Shown here piece after piece: positions 41,373 through 48,888 of a stretch of DNA of 48,888 nt. Origin of the DNA: Clostridiales bacterium (lineage in GTDB: Bacteria; Bacillota; Clostridia; Christensenellales; Borkfalkiaceae); contig SVIF01000012.1 of NCBI GenBank assembly GCA_015069615.1, positions 1-48,888 on the forward strand, in the 5' to 3' direction. The position numbers and the translations under genes were made by a program. Below the pieces are notes generated by a model that saw only the letters and a list, made by a program, of their open reading frames with translations, had not been told where the DNA came from and made no database searches. Position 1 is the first letter of the stretch, and each line of letters begins with the position of its first letter.

Positions 41373-42890
41373 ATGGCGCAAGAAGTAAAAAAGACTAAAA
41401 AAGCCCCTACGGCTAAGGCAAAAACTGCGAAAAAAGAATCTATTCTTTCCGAAATGACCATTACGCCAAAAAAACGTATTTTGGTTGCTGCTTCGGAATG
41501 TGCGCCTTTCTTCCAAACGGGTGGGCTTGCGGACGTTATCGGTTCGTTGCCTATCGCGTTGCAAGCACAAGGGGAATACGACGTGCGAGTGGTTTGCCCC
41601 TTGTATCAAGGCATGAAAAGTGAATTAAGGGAAACTTTAACTTTCGTAGAAAGTTTTAACGTACCCCTTTCTTGGCGTAATTTATACTGCGGTATTTTTA
41701 AAACCGTGAAAGACGGCGTTGTGTATTATTTTATTGATAACGAATACTACTTTAAGCGCGGTGGTTTTTACGGCTATTACGACGATGGCGAACGTTTTGC
41801 CTTCTTTGCAAAAGCAATTTTGGAAATGATGCCGCATTTGGACTTTATTCCCGACGTATTGCATTGTAACGACTGGCAAACCGCACTTTGCCCCGTATAT
41901 TTAAAAACGAATTACGGTGCCCGTCCTGAATTTGGCAATATTAAAACGGTATTCACCATTCATAATATTGAATATCAAGGAAAATACGACGATTCCATTA
42001 TGGAAGACGTATTCGGTATTGATAAATCGTATACCGAAATGTTGGATTACGATGGTTGTATCAACTTAATGAAAGGTGCCATCGTTACGGCAGACCGTGT
42101 TTCTACGGTTAGCCCCACCTACGCAAACGAAATTTGCGATAGATATTTTGCACACGGCTTAGAACATATCGTAAAGGAAAACGCCTACAAACTTTCGGGT
42201 ATTTTAAACGGTATCAACGTGGTATCCTATAACCCCGAAACCGACCCCGCGTTATTCGCTAATTATTCGGTATGTGCGCAAGAAAATAAGGCAATCTGTA
42301 AAGCAGAATTGCAAAAAATGTTAAATTTACCCGTGAAAAACGTACCCATGATCGGTTTGATTACCCGCCTTGCGGCGCATAAGGGGATTGACCTGATTAA
42401 GTGTGTTGGTGAAGAAATCATGCAAGAAGACTTGCAATTTGTTCTGCTAGGTACGGGCGAACGTGAATACGAAGCGTTCTTTACGGATTTAGCGTCCAAA
42501 TATCCCGGAAAGATGGTAGCAATTACCGCGTTTAACCAAGATATGGCACGTAAAATCTATTCCGCTTCGGATTTATATTTAATGCCTTCGAAAAGCGAAC
42601 CTTGCGGGCTTTCGCAAATGATTGCTTGCCGTTACGGTTCGGTTCCCATCGTTCGTGAAACGGGCGGGCTTTACGATAGCATTCAACCCTTTACCGAAAA
42701 GGGTGGAAACGGTTATACCTTTGCACGCTACAATGCACACGATATGCTGTACGTAATAAAGATGGCGGTAAACGAATATAAAGAAAACCCCGAAATTTTC
42801 AAAGAACACCGAACCGCAGCAATGAGTTCGGATTTCTCGTGGGGTAGATCGGCTACCACTTACGCAGATTTATACCGTTCCTTAATTTAA
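41373..42890 (+). CDS. glgA: glycogen synthase (ADP-glucose, GT5)
   Basis: Extends alpha-1,4-glucan from ADP-glucose. About 28 Lys/Ala-rich residues precede the GT5 fold, which starts KRILVAASECAPFFQTGGLADVIGSLP near residues 31-57. Here the ADP-glucose-binding KTGGL motif reads QTGGL. The C-terminal half has ITRLAAHKGIDLI near 329 and SEPCGLSQMIACRYGSVPIVRETGGLYDSI near 409-438 with the catalytic Glu. The total of 505 is normal plus the extension. AAGGAG precedes ATG 41373. Other starts near the KKRIL stretch are conceivable but lack a ribosome site as good. Confidence 0.93.
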   Translation: MAQEVKKTKKAPTAKAKTAKKESILSEMTITPKKRILVAASECAPFFQTGGLADVIGSLPIALQAQGEYDVRVVCPLYQGMKSELRETLTFVESFNVPLSWRNLYCGIFKTVKDGVVYYFIDNEYYFKRGGFYGYYDDGERFAFFAKAILEMMPHLDFIPDVLHCNDWQTALCPVYLKTNYGARPEFGNIKTVFTIHNIEYQGKYDDSIMEDVFGIDKSYTEMLDYDGCINLMKGAIVTADRVSTVSPTYANEICDRYFAHGLEHIVKENAYKLSGILNGINVVSYNPETDPALFANYSVCAQENKAICKAELQKMLNLPVKNVPMIGLITRLAAHKGIDLIKCVGEEIMQEDLQFVLLGTGEREYEAFFTDLASKYPGKMVAITAFNQDMARKIYSASDLYLMPSKSEPCGLSQMIACRYGSVPIVRETGGLYDSIQPFTEKGGNGYTFARYNAHDMLYVIKMAVNEYKENPEIFKEHRTAAMSSDFSWGRSATTYADLYRSLI

Positions 42891-42911
42891 AACTGAAAAC
42901 GCAACAAATTT

Positions 42912-42935
42912 CCTACGCGGCAATCGCCGCGTAGG
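42912..42935 (+). promoter_or_regulatory. perfect stem-loop between glgA and glgP
   Basis: CCTACGCGGC (42912-42921) pairs with 42926-42935 without mismatch around AATC. No T run follows, so it is probably an mRNA-stabilising or processing hairpin. The glgP ribosome site (GGAGG) follows 11 bases later. Confidence 0.7.
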
Positions 42936-42954
42936 GTTTACTTATGGAGGATTT

Positions 42955-45396
42955 ATGAAACAAACTTTTACTAAAACCGAAGCGAAACAAATGATTGCGG
43001 GTAAACTTTCCCGCTATTTTGGTGTTTCCGCAGAAGAAGCAAGCAAAGAACAGCTGTATAAAGCGGTTGTTATGAGCATTCGCGATATGATGTTGGAAAA
43101 ACGTGAACGCTTCCACCAAGAAATGAAAAGTAAACGCGCTAAACGCGTGTATTACCTTTGCATGGAATTTTTAATGGGCCGTTCGCTGAAAAACAGCGTA
43201 AACAACTTAGACGTAAAGAAAGCTTTTGAAGGCGCGTTGAAAGATTGCGGTATTTCTTTAGAAGATCTTTATACCATGGAACCCGATGCCGGCCTTGGCA
43301 ACGGTGGTTTGGGCCGCCTTGCCGCTTGCTTTATGGATGCGCTTGCTTCGGGCAATTATCCTGCAATGGGGTATTCCATCCGTTACGATTACGGCTTGTT
43401 TAAACAAAAAATCGTAGACGGGTGGCAAACCGAACTTCCCGACGTATGGCTTCCCGGTGGGGAAGTTTGGCTTACCCAACGCCAGGATAAAAGCTTCGTC
43501 GTTCGTTTTGACGGTAAAGTTATGGAAGAATGGACGGACGGTGGCTTAAAAATTAAGCAAGTAGACTGCAAGGAAGTAGAAGCCGTTGCTTACGATATGA
43601 TGGTTTCTGGTGCGGATAGTAAAGCTGTTTCCGTACTTCGTTTGTGGAAAGCGAAAAACTTGCAACACTTCGATATGAAATCCTTCTCTGAAGGGGATTA
43701 TATGCGCGCAATGCAACAAGATAACGAAGCGGAACTGCTTTCCAAGGTTCTTTATCCTTCGGATAACCACTCCGAAGGGAAATCTTTGCGCTTAAAGCAA
43801 CAATATTTCCTTGTTTCCGCATCTATTCAAAACATCTTTGCAGATCACAAGCATCGCTACGGCAGTTTGGATTCTTTGCCCGAAATGGCGGCAATTCACA
43901 TCAACGATACGCACCCTGCGTTGTGTATTCCCGAAATGATGCGTCTTTTGATGGATGAAAACGGTTATTCGTGGGAAAAAGCGTGGGATATCGTTACCCG
44001 TACGGTGGCGTATACCAACCACACGGTTATGAGCGAAGCACTTGAAACTTGGAGCGAGGATTTAATTGAACGCAGATTGCCCCGTATCTATACCATCTTG
44101 AAGGAAATTAACCAACGTTTCTGCGCGGAAATTTGGGATAAACACCCCGGGGACTGGGATAAGATTGAACGTATGAGCATTTTCTCGCACGGCATTATCC
44201 GCATGGCTAACCTTTCGGTGGTGGGTTCCCACTCGGTAAACGGCGTTTCCGCACTGCACTCGGATATTATTAAAAAGAGTATTTTCAAAGATTTCCACGA
44301 CGTGTATCCCGAACGTTTTACCAACGTAACCAACGGGATTGCTCATAGAAGATGGTTGTATCAATCCAACCCCCGCCTTTCTAACCTTTTAGATGAAACG
44401 ATTGGGCACGGTTGGTATTTGAACGCGAAAGAATTAACTAAGTTCAACGATTTCGCTACGGATAAACAAGTTTTGGAACGCTTAAATAAGATTAAGGACC
44501 AAAATAAAGTAGATTTTGCCAACTATGCGTTAAAGCAAAAAGGTATTAAGGGGATCAACCCCAACACCATTTTTGACGTGCAAGCAAAACGTATGCACGA
44601 ATATAAACGTCAACTTTTAAACGCGCTTCATATCATCTCTATTTACAACGATTTGAAGGATAATCCCGACCTTCCCATCACGCCTAAAACGTATATTTTC
44701 GGTGCAAAAGCGGCAGCAGGGTACTTTATGGCAAAGCGTATTATTAAACTTCTTTGCTGCTTGTCCGAAGAAATTAAAAAGAATCCCAAAATTCATGAAA
44801 AACTAAACGTAGTTTATATGGAAGACTACTGTGTAACCATGGCAGAAAAACTGATGCCCGCATCCGAAGTCAGCGAACAAATCTCGCAAGCGGGTAAGGA
44901 AGCCAGCGGTACGGGTAACATGAAGTTTATGATTAACGGTGCCCTTACTTTGGGTACGTTAGACGGGGCAAACGTGGAAATTAAAGAAGCGGTAGGCAAC
45001 GATAATATCTTTATCTTCGGTTTAACCGCAGAAGAAGTTTCCGAATTGTGGCGTAACGGCTATTCCGCAAGCACCTTCTACCACGACAACGCAAGATTAA
45101 GACGCGCGGTAGAATCCCTTTCGGTGGGCTTTAACGGTGAATCCTTCCACGATATCGCAAACTATTTGTTAATGGCTGCTCCCGTAGCAGATCCCTATAT
45201 GTGCTTGGCAGATTTCAGTGCATACAGTGAAGCGCAAAAAGCGGTATCCGCACAATATGCAGACCGTATGCTTTGGGCAAAGAAGTCCTTGCACAACATC
45301 GCTAATGCGGGCATTTTCGCTGCAGACCGCAGTATTGAAGACTACGCAAAGAATATTTGGAACTTAAAACCCTTGAACGGGGAATGGAAAAAGTAA
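42955..45396 (+). CDS. glgP: glycogen/maltodextrin phosphorylase
   Basis: Phosphorolysis of alpha-1,4-glucan to glucose-1-P (GT35). YYLCMEFLMGRSLKNSVNNL near residues 64-83 and EPDAGLGNGGLGRLAACFMDALAS near 106-129 are the family's N-terminal blocks. The PLP-binding block EASGTGNMKFMINGALTLGTLDGANVEI near 651-678 contains the cofactor Lys. The length of 813 is normal. TGGAGG precedes the ATG. It closes a make-and-break loop with glgC-glgD-glgA in one operon. The stop is 3 bases before the GH13 gene. Confidence 0.96.
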   Translation: MKQTFTKTEAKQMIAGKLSRYFGVSAEEASKEQLYKAVVMSIRDMMLEKRERFHQEMKSKRAKRVYYLCMEFLMGRSLKNSVNNLDVKKAFEGALKDCGISLEDLYTMEPDAGLGNGGLGRLAACFMDALASGNYPAMGYSIRYDYGLFKQKIVDGWQTELPDVWLPGGEVWLTQRQDKSFVVRFDGKVMEEWTDGGLKIKQVDCKEVEAVAYDMMVSGADSKAVSVLRLWKAKNLQHFDMKSFSEGDYMRAMQQDNEAELLSKVLYPSDNHSEGKSLRLKQQYFLVSASIQNIFADHKHRYGSLDSLPEMAAIHINDTHPALCIPEMMRLLMDENGYSWEKAWDIVTRTVAYTNHTVMSEALETWSEDLIERRLPRIYTILKEINQRFCAEIWDKHPGDWDKIERMSIFSHGIIRMANLSVVGSHSVNGVSALHSDIIKKSIFKDFHDVYPERFTNVTNGIAHRRWLYQSNPRLSNLLDETIGHGWYLNAKELTKFNDFATDKQVLERLNKIKDQNKVDFANYALKQKGIKGINPNTIFDVQAKRMHEYKRQLLNALHIISIYNDLKDNPDLPITPKTYIFGAKAAAGYFMAKRIIKLLCCLSEEIKKNPKIHEKLNVVYMEDYCVTMAEKLMPASEVSEQISQAGKEASGTGNMKFMINGALTLGTLDGANVEIKEAVGNDNIFIFGLTAEEVSELWRNGYSASTFYHDNARLRRAVESLSVGFNGESFHDIANYLLMAAPVADPYMCLADFSAYSEAQKAVSAQYADRMLWAKKSLHNIANAGIFAADRSIEDYAKNIWNLKPLNGEWKK

Positions 45397-45399
45397 GAT

Positions 45400-47193
45400 A
45401 TGGCATACTTGCGGTATTTTCCGCTACAAAAAGAACATAAAAGCATAACGGGCGCAGTACCGCAAGGTACGCCCGTTCACTTTTACGTGCAATCGGATGC
45501 GCGCGAATGCGTGCTTTTGGTGCGAGAGGACGGAGCGGATTTTTCAACCGAATATGCAATGGAACGCGTAGAAGACGGGTTTCAGGTTTCTTTTTTACCT
45601 AAGGAAACGGGGTTGTTTTTCTATTCCTTTAAGGCGGATTCAAGGTTTTACGGACTAGACGAAACCACTTACGGCGCAAAAATGGGCGGTAGGGAGTTTC
45701 TTTTAACCGTGCATTTGGCAAATTTTACCACCCCAGAAAAATGGAAGGGCGGTATTATGTACCAAATTTTCCCCGACCGTTTTGCAAGAGAAGGCGAAGC
45801 GCGGGTGGACGGCAAGAAAATTTTGCGCGAGGATTGGGGCGGAACCCCCACTTACGAGCCTGTAAACGGAAAAGTGTTAAATAACGACTTTTTTGGGGGT
45901 AACGTACAGGGCATCCTTTCCAAGTTGGAATACTTAACATCCCTTGGGGTAACCTCTATTTATCTCAACCCTATTTTTAAAGCGGCAAGTAATCATAGGT
46001 ACGATACCAGCGATTATTCGCAAATTGACCCTACGTTCGGTAGCGAACAAGAATTTGAATCCTTTTTACAAGAGTGCAAAAAACGCGGAATTTCGGTCAT
46101 TTTGGACGGGGTGTTTAATCATACGGGGGACGATAGTATTTATTTTAATAAATACGGCACGCACGAAACTTTGGGCGCGTACCAAAGTAAAAAATCTCCC
46201 TACTACGATTGGTACGATTTTTTAATCTATCCCAACAAATACGAAGCATGGTGGGGAATTGACATTTTGCCCGCAGTTAACGATAGCCGTGAAAGTTTCC
46301 GCGAATATATCGCGGGGGAAAACGGCATTCTTGCCAAGTGGCAACGCCTTGGTGTGGACGGTTGGCGTTTGGACGTAGCGGACGAGCTTTCGGATTCCTT
46401 TATTCGGGTAATTCGTAGTAGGATAAAAAAGGAAGACGATCAAGCCCTTTTAATCGGGGAAGTTTGGGAAGAGGCAGACGAAAAAGTTGCCTATAACGTT
46501 CGCCGCGCGTATTTACAAGGCGCGGAACTGGATAGCGTTATGAACTATCCGCTAAAAAATGCAATTTTGCGGACGGCTCGCTACGGGGATTTTTCGCACG
46601 TTTACGGCGTTATGAGAAAGCTGGTAGACCGCTATCCCAAGTGTGTGTTGGACGTGTTGATGAACAGCCTTTCCACACACGATACCAACCGCGTTTTAAC
46701 CGAACTTTCGGGGGTTTGTATTCAATGCAAATCCGTACGAGCGGATTATAAAATGAAGGCTCAGCAGCGTGAACTTGCACGTTCGCGTGAAAAAGTTGCG
46801 GCGGCATTACAATTCTTTTTACCCGGAATTCCTTGTATTTATTATGGGGATGAAATCGGAATGGAAGGATACGAAGATCCGTTTAACCGCCGCTGTTTCC
46901 CCAAAGATGGGAAGGGTGATGAAGAACTGTTATCCTATTACCGCACGTTAGCGCGCATCCGTAGAGAAATTCCCCTATTTAAAACGGGGGAATACATTCC
47001 CGTTAAGGAAACGCATGGCGTATACGTATTTGCGCGTGTAGAAGGCGAAGACGCGGTAATCATTGCCTTGAATGGCGGAGATGCTCCTTACGGCGTAGAC
47101 TTTAAAAAACCCGTAAAAGAGTGGATTAGTGGGGAAATTTCAACTCATCATACGGTAAAACGCAATTCTGTTTCGGTGTTTTATCGCAAATAA
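45400..47193 (+). CDS. GH13 alpha-glycosidase (neopullulanase/cyclomaltodextrinase type)
   Basis: Hydrolyses alpha-glucans. An N-terminal beta-sandwich (residues 1 to ~105, CBM34-like) precedes the GH13 barrel (WKGGIMYQIFPDRFAREG near 113). The four catalytic regions are present: DGVFNHTG near 236-243, GWRLDVADE near 320-328 with the nucleophile Asp, LIGEVWEEAD near 351-360 with the acid Glu, and LSTHDTNR near 424-431 with the third Asp. No signal peptide, so it acts in the cytoplasm, probably on short maltodextrins or alpha-1,6 branches from GlgP action. The length of 597 is normal. Distinguishing neopullulanase from maltogenic amylase or cyclomaltodextrinase is not possible by eye. Confidence 0.9.
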   Translation: MAYLRYFPLQKEHKSITGAVPQGTPVHFYVQSDARECVLLVREDGADFSTEYAMERVEDGFQVSFLPKETGLFFYSFKADSRFYGLDETTYGAKMGGREFLLTVHLANFTTPEKWKGGIMYQIFPDRFAREGEARVDGKKILREDWGGTPTYEPVNGKVLNNDFFGGNVQGILSKLEYLTSLGVTSIYLNPIFKAASNHRYDTSDYSQIDPTFGSEQEFESFLQECKKRGISVILDGVFNHTGDDSIYFNKYGTHETLGAYQSKKSPYYDWYDFLIYPNKYEAWWGIDILPAVNDSRESFREYIAGENGILAKWQRLGVDGWRLDVADELSDSFIRVIRSRIKKEDDQALLIGEVWEEADEKVAYNVRRAYLQGAELDSVMNYPLKNAILRTARYGDFSHVYGVMRKLVDRYPKCVLDVLMNSLSTHDTNRVLTELSGVCIQCKSVRADYKMKAQQRELARSREKVAAALQFFLPGIPCIYYGDEIGMEGYEDPFNRRCFPKDGKGDEELLSYYRTLARIRREIPLFKTGEYIPVKETHGVYVFARVEGEDAVIIALNGGDAPYGVDFKKPVKEWISGEISTHHTVKRNSVSVFYRK

Positions 47194-47226
47194 TAAGTTA
47201 ATTTAGACGAATTTCAGGAGAAAATT

Positions 47227-48186
47227 ATGAGCGATTTTAGAAAGATGCAAGAAAAACCCGTTGGTGGGGAAGGTTTCTTTAAAAAAGGGGAAAACGGCGT
47301 TCGCGGTATTTACGTACCTAAGGATGGAAAAACTGAATTCATTGATTACGGCGATCACGTGTTTTGTTATGTAAAAAGCGAATTAGGATTGCCTGTTATT
47401 TATCCCTTTAAGGAAGTGGAATATCAGCCCAAAGCGGAAGTTCTTTTAATGGATTTGGACGGTACGACCGTTACCAGTGAAGAATTTTGGATTTATATTA
47501 TTGAACAAACGGTAGCAAAATTGCTTGGGGACTCCAAATTTGCCTTGGAAAATGCGGACGTTCCTTTCGTTAGCGGACATACTACGGCAGACCACTTGCA
47601 ATATTGCATCAATAAATACGCCCAAGGGAAAACTCTAGCGGAAGCGATGGAGCACTACCATGCAATTACTAAATTTGAAATGAACGAAATTATGCAAGGT
47701 CGTGGCAACGTTGACGCATTTACGCCTGCCCCCCACTTAAAAGAATTTCTAAGTGAAGTCAAAGCAAACGGCATCAAAATCGGCCTCGTTACCAGTGGCT
47801 TGGATTATAAGGCGATGCCTGAAATTGTTTCTGCATTTCGTAAACTAAATATGGGTGCGCCTGAAAATTACTATGACGGAATTATCAATGCAGGATTCCA
47901 AAAAAGTGGTAGGGTAGGAACTCTTGGGGAAGTTTGTGCTAAGCCCCACCCGTGGCTATTCTTTGAACTTGCTCGTATTGGTTTAAACGCTACCGATCCT
48001 TCCAAAGTTGTCGGCATTGAAGATTCTTCTGCGGGTGTTTTAGCATTAAAGCTTGCTGGCTACAACGTAATCGGTTTGACCACGGGGAATATTGACCAAA
48101 GTGGCGTTGCGCCGTTATGTTCTTCGCGCGCAACCGACTTAACTGATGCGCTTCCCTACATATTAAAAGGGGAAGTAAGAAATTAA
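47227..48186 (+). CDS. HAD-superfamily hydrolase, beta-phosphoglucomutase-like
   Basis: HAD subfamily IA phosphatase/phosphomutase. Motif I LLMDLDGTTVTSEEFW is near residues 75-90, motif II LVTSGLDYK near 186-194, motif III Lys in CAKPHPWLFFE near 239-249, motif IV GIEDSSAGVLALKLAGY near 263-279. An alpha-helical cap lies between motifs I and II. The first ~70 residues are an extra domain that I do not recognise (GVRGIYVPKDGKTEFIDYGDH). Being last in a glycogen operon suggests action on a sugar phosphate, but true beta-phosphoglucomutase would need maltose phosphorylase, which is not here. TCAGGAG precedes the ATG. Confidence 0.85.
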   Translation: MSDFRKMQEKPVGGEGFFKKGENGVRGIYVPKDGKTEFIDYGDHVFCYVKSELGLPVIYPFKEVEYQPKAEVLLMDLDGTTVTSEEFWIYIIEQTVAKLLGDSKFALENADVPFVSGHTTADHLQYCINKYAQGKTLAEAMEHYHAITKFEMNEIMQGRGNVDAFTPAPHLKEFLSEVKANGIKIGLVTSGLDYKAMPEIVSAFRKLNMGAPENYYDGIINAGFQKSGRVGTLGEVCAKPHPWLFFELARIGLNATDPSKVVGIEDSSAGVLALKLAGYNVIGLTTGNIDQSGVAPLCSSRATDLTDALPYILKGEVRN

Positions 48187-48209
48187 ATATTAAACTTACA
48201 ACGTTTTTG

Positions 48210-48248
48210 CGGCAAGTGTGGGCCATCGCCCCGCTTGTCGTTTTTTTT
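48210..48248 (+). terminator. intrinsic terminator of the glycogen operon
   Basis: A stem of CGGCAAG... (48210-) with ...CTTGTCG (-48240), including some G-U pairs and a loop around CCATCG, is followed by eight T. It lies 24 bases after the last stop. Confidence 0.88.
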
Positions 48249-48412
48249 GTGTTTTTAGCGAAACAAACATTAATATCCTTTTTACGTATTACTTATCAAA
48301 AAAGTGAATATCCTAGTAACGTGTATGTTTAACTAAAAAATTCAACTTTCATAATTTTTCAAAAAAATAGAGAATATCAAACAATTTTAGCAAAATTTTT
48401 GCAAATTCATTG

Positions 48413-48441
48413 TTGACATAAAATAAGTATTATGTTATAAT
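48413..48441 (+). promoter_or_regulatory. sigmaA-type consensus promoter of the VQPT-repeat gene
   Basis: TTGACA (48413-48418) and TATAAT (48436-48441), both perfect, have a 17-base spacer. The stretch 48249-48412 before it is AT-rich and I see nothing else in it. Confidence 0.92.
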
Positions 48442-48463
48442 GAATCAGTATTGAATTATTTTT

Positions 48464-48510
48464 TTGCGTGGCTTAAGAGTTTTCTTTGCCTAAGCAACCA
48501 CTCAATGCAA
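48464..48510 (+). promoter_or_regulatory. structured 5' leader of the VQPT-repeat gene
   Basis: TTGC (48464-48467) pairs with GCAA (48507-48510); inside, GTG (48468-48470) pairs with 48499-48501 and GCTTA (48471-48475) with TAAGC (48491-48495). An alternative pairing of TTTCTTTGC (48481-48489) with the A-rich 48507-48516 competes. No known class recognised. Confidence 0.45.
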
Positions 48511-48541
48511 AAGAAATTTTAAAGATAGGGAGAAATTTGAC

Positions 48542-48888
48542 ATGGCTAAAAAGATCTTATCCATCGGTCTGGTTGTGGCGTTAATCTTGTCTATCGGTGC
48601 ATTTACTACTCACGGGTTTACACCCAATGATAATGCACCCATTACAAGTCCTACACAACCCATTCAGCCTTCCACCGTGCCTACGGTTCAGCCTACGGTA
48701 CAACCCACGGTTCAACCTACGGTACAACCCACGGTTCAGCCTACGGTACAACCCACGGTTCAGCCTACGGTACAACCCACGGTTCAGCCTACGGTTCAGC
48801 CTACGGTACAACCCACGGTAATACCCAGCGTAGTACCTTCGGTAGTGCCCAGCGTAGTACCTTCGGTAGTACCCAGCGTAGTACCTTC
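48542..48888 (+). CDS. secreted Pro/Thr/Ser-rich repeat protein, N-terminal part (runs off window)
   Basis: The reading frame starts at ATG 48542, 9 bases after AGGGAG (48527-48532), behind a perfect promoter, and is open to the window end. MAKK and a hydrophobic core ILSIGLVVALILSIGAF form a signal peptide or membrane anchor, without a lipobox Cys. After about 20 linker residues (HGFTPNDNAPITSPTQPIQ) come 11 copies of Val-Gln-Pro-Thr, then Val-Ile-Pro-Ser and at least four full Val-Val-Pro-Ser. Such Pro-rich stalks usually hold a later domain away from the membrane or through the wall. What follows is unknown. Other long open frames across this repeat are by-products of its 12-base period. 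Confidence 0.8.
   Translation, partial: MAKKILSIGLVVALILSIGAFTTHGFTPNDNAPITSPTQPIQPSTVPTVQPTVQPTVQPTVQPTVQPTVQPTVQPTVQPTVQPTVQPTVQPTVIPSVVPSVVPSVVPSVVPSVVP
48686..48817 (+). repeat. 12-bp tandem repeat encoding VQPT x 11
   Basis: Eleven in-frame 12-base units follow CCY-ACG-GTW-CAR. Two unit versions mostly alternate (GTTCAGCCTACG and GTACAACCCACG), so the real duplication unit is about 24 bases, broken once where two GTTCAG units stand together (ninth and tenth). Confidence 0.95.
48818..48888 (+). repeat. 12-bp tandem repeat encoding VIPS/VVPS, continuing past the window
   Basis: A second repeat type follows directly: GTAATACCCAGC, then alternating GTAGTACCTTCG and GTAGTRCCCAGC units. It has the same two-version alternation as the VQPT block and is still running at the last base. 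Confidence 0.93.

Noticed and set aside
48581-48821. Long ORFs in other frames and on the minus strand across the 3' repeat
   Set aside because: They are created by the 12-base period of the repeat, lack ribosome sites and a signal peptide, and compete with the frame that has promoter, AGGGAG and signal peptide.
48686-48888. CRISPR array
   Set aside because: The repeats are contiguous 12-base coding units without spacers.

Overview
The window reads as a chromosomal segment of an anaerobic member of the Bacillota, probably an uncultured clostridial (Clostridia/Christensenellales-like) lineage. The reasons are the V/A-type ATPase genes, the hrcA-grpE-dnaK-dnaJ order with a CIRCE operator, the paired glgC/glgD genes, MutS2, rubrerythrin, a rhodanese-less ThiI, strong AGGAG-type ribosome sites and sigmaA-type promoters that nearly all have a 17-nt spacer. 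Nearly every gene is on the + strand and packed tightly. I saw no tRNA, rRNA, CRISPR array, insertion sequence or prophage. The genus assignment is inference only.

Layout. (1) 1-2361: end of a V-type ATPase operon (subunits A, B, D) closed by a terminator; subunit B is split by a one-base frameshift in a C run. (2) 2403-10559: a complete shikimate-to-phenylalanine/tyrosine operon (DAHP synthase, prephenate dehydrogenase, aroB, aroA, aroC, chorismate mutase/prephenate dehydratase, an aroE-aroK fusion, aroQ). Its leader encodes a 19-residue peptide with six Phe and four Tyr, followed by a competing hairpin set and an intrinsic terminator just before the first gene: a ribosome-mediated attenuator. 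This is the main discovery candidate. (3) 10615-15646: a LIV-type branched-chain amino acid ABC transporter (livJHMGF). (4) 15700-20780: cardiolipin synthase, serine acetyltransferase, methionine aminopeptidase with a SEC-C zinc finger, MutY and an Lgt-like membrane enzyme. (5) 20785-21783: two small unrecognised genes, one of them the only minus-strand gene, and an orphan terminator. (6) 21784-29258: U32 peptidase/RlhA-like protein, MutS2, a small membrane protein, cysteine desulfurase and ThiI (sulfur relay to tRNA). (7) 29382-34132: CIRCE-controlled heat-shock operon. (8) 34184-37505: prmA-rsmE-mtaB-HIT (ribosome and tRNA methylation). (9) 37539-38833: rpsU, an unrecognised gene, rubrerythrin. 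(10) 38905-48248: glycogen operon glgC-glgD-glgA-glgP, a GH13 enzyme and a HAD phosphatase. (11) 48413-end: start of a secreted protein whose N-terminal region is a VQPT/VVPS tetrapeptide repeat; it runs off the window.

How it works together. The aro operon can make Phe and Tyr from erythrose-4-P and PEP, with transcription apparently adjusted by how fast Phe/Tyr codons in the leader are translated. No trp genes accompany it. The liv transporter next door imports hydrophobic amino acids. The glg block makes ADP-glucose, polymerises it, and releases glucose-1-P again; no branching enzyme is present in the window. All foldings were done by eye and all family assignments come from motif recognition, without searches.
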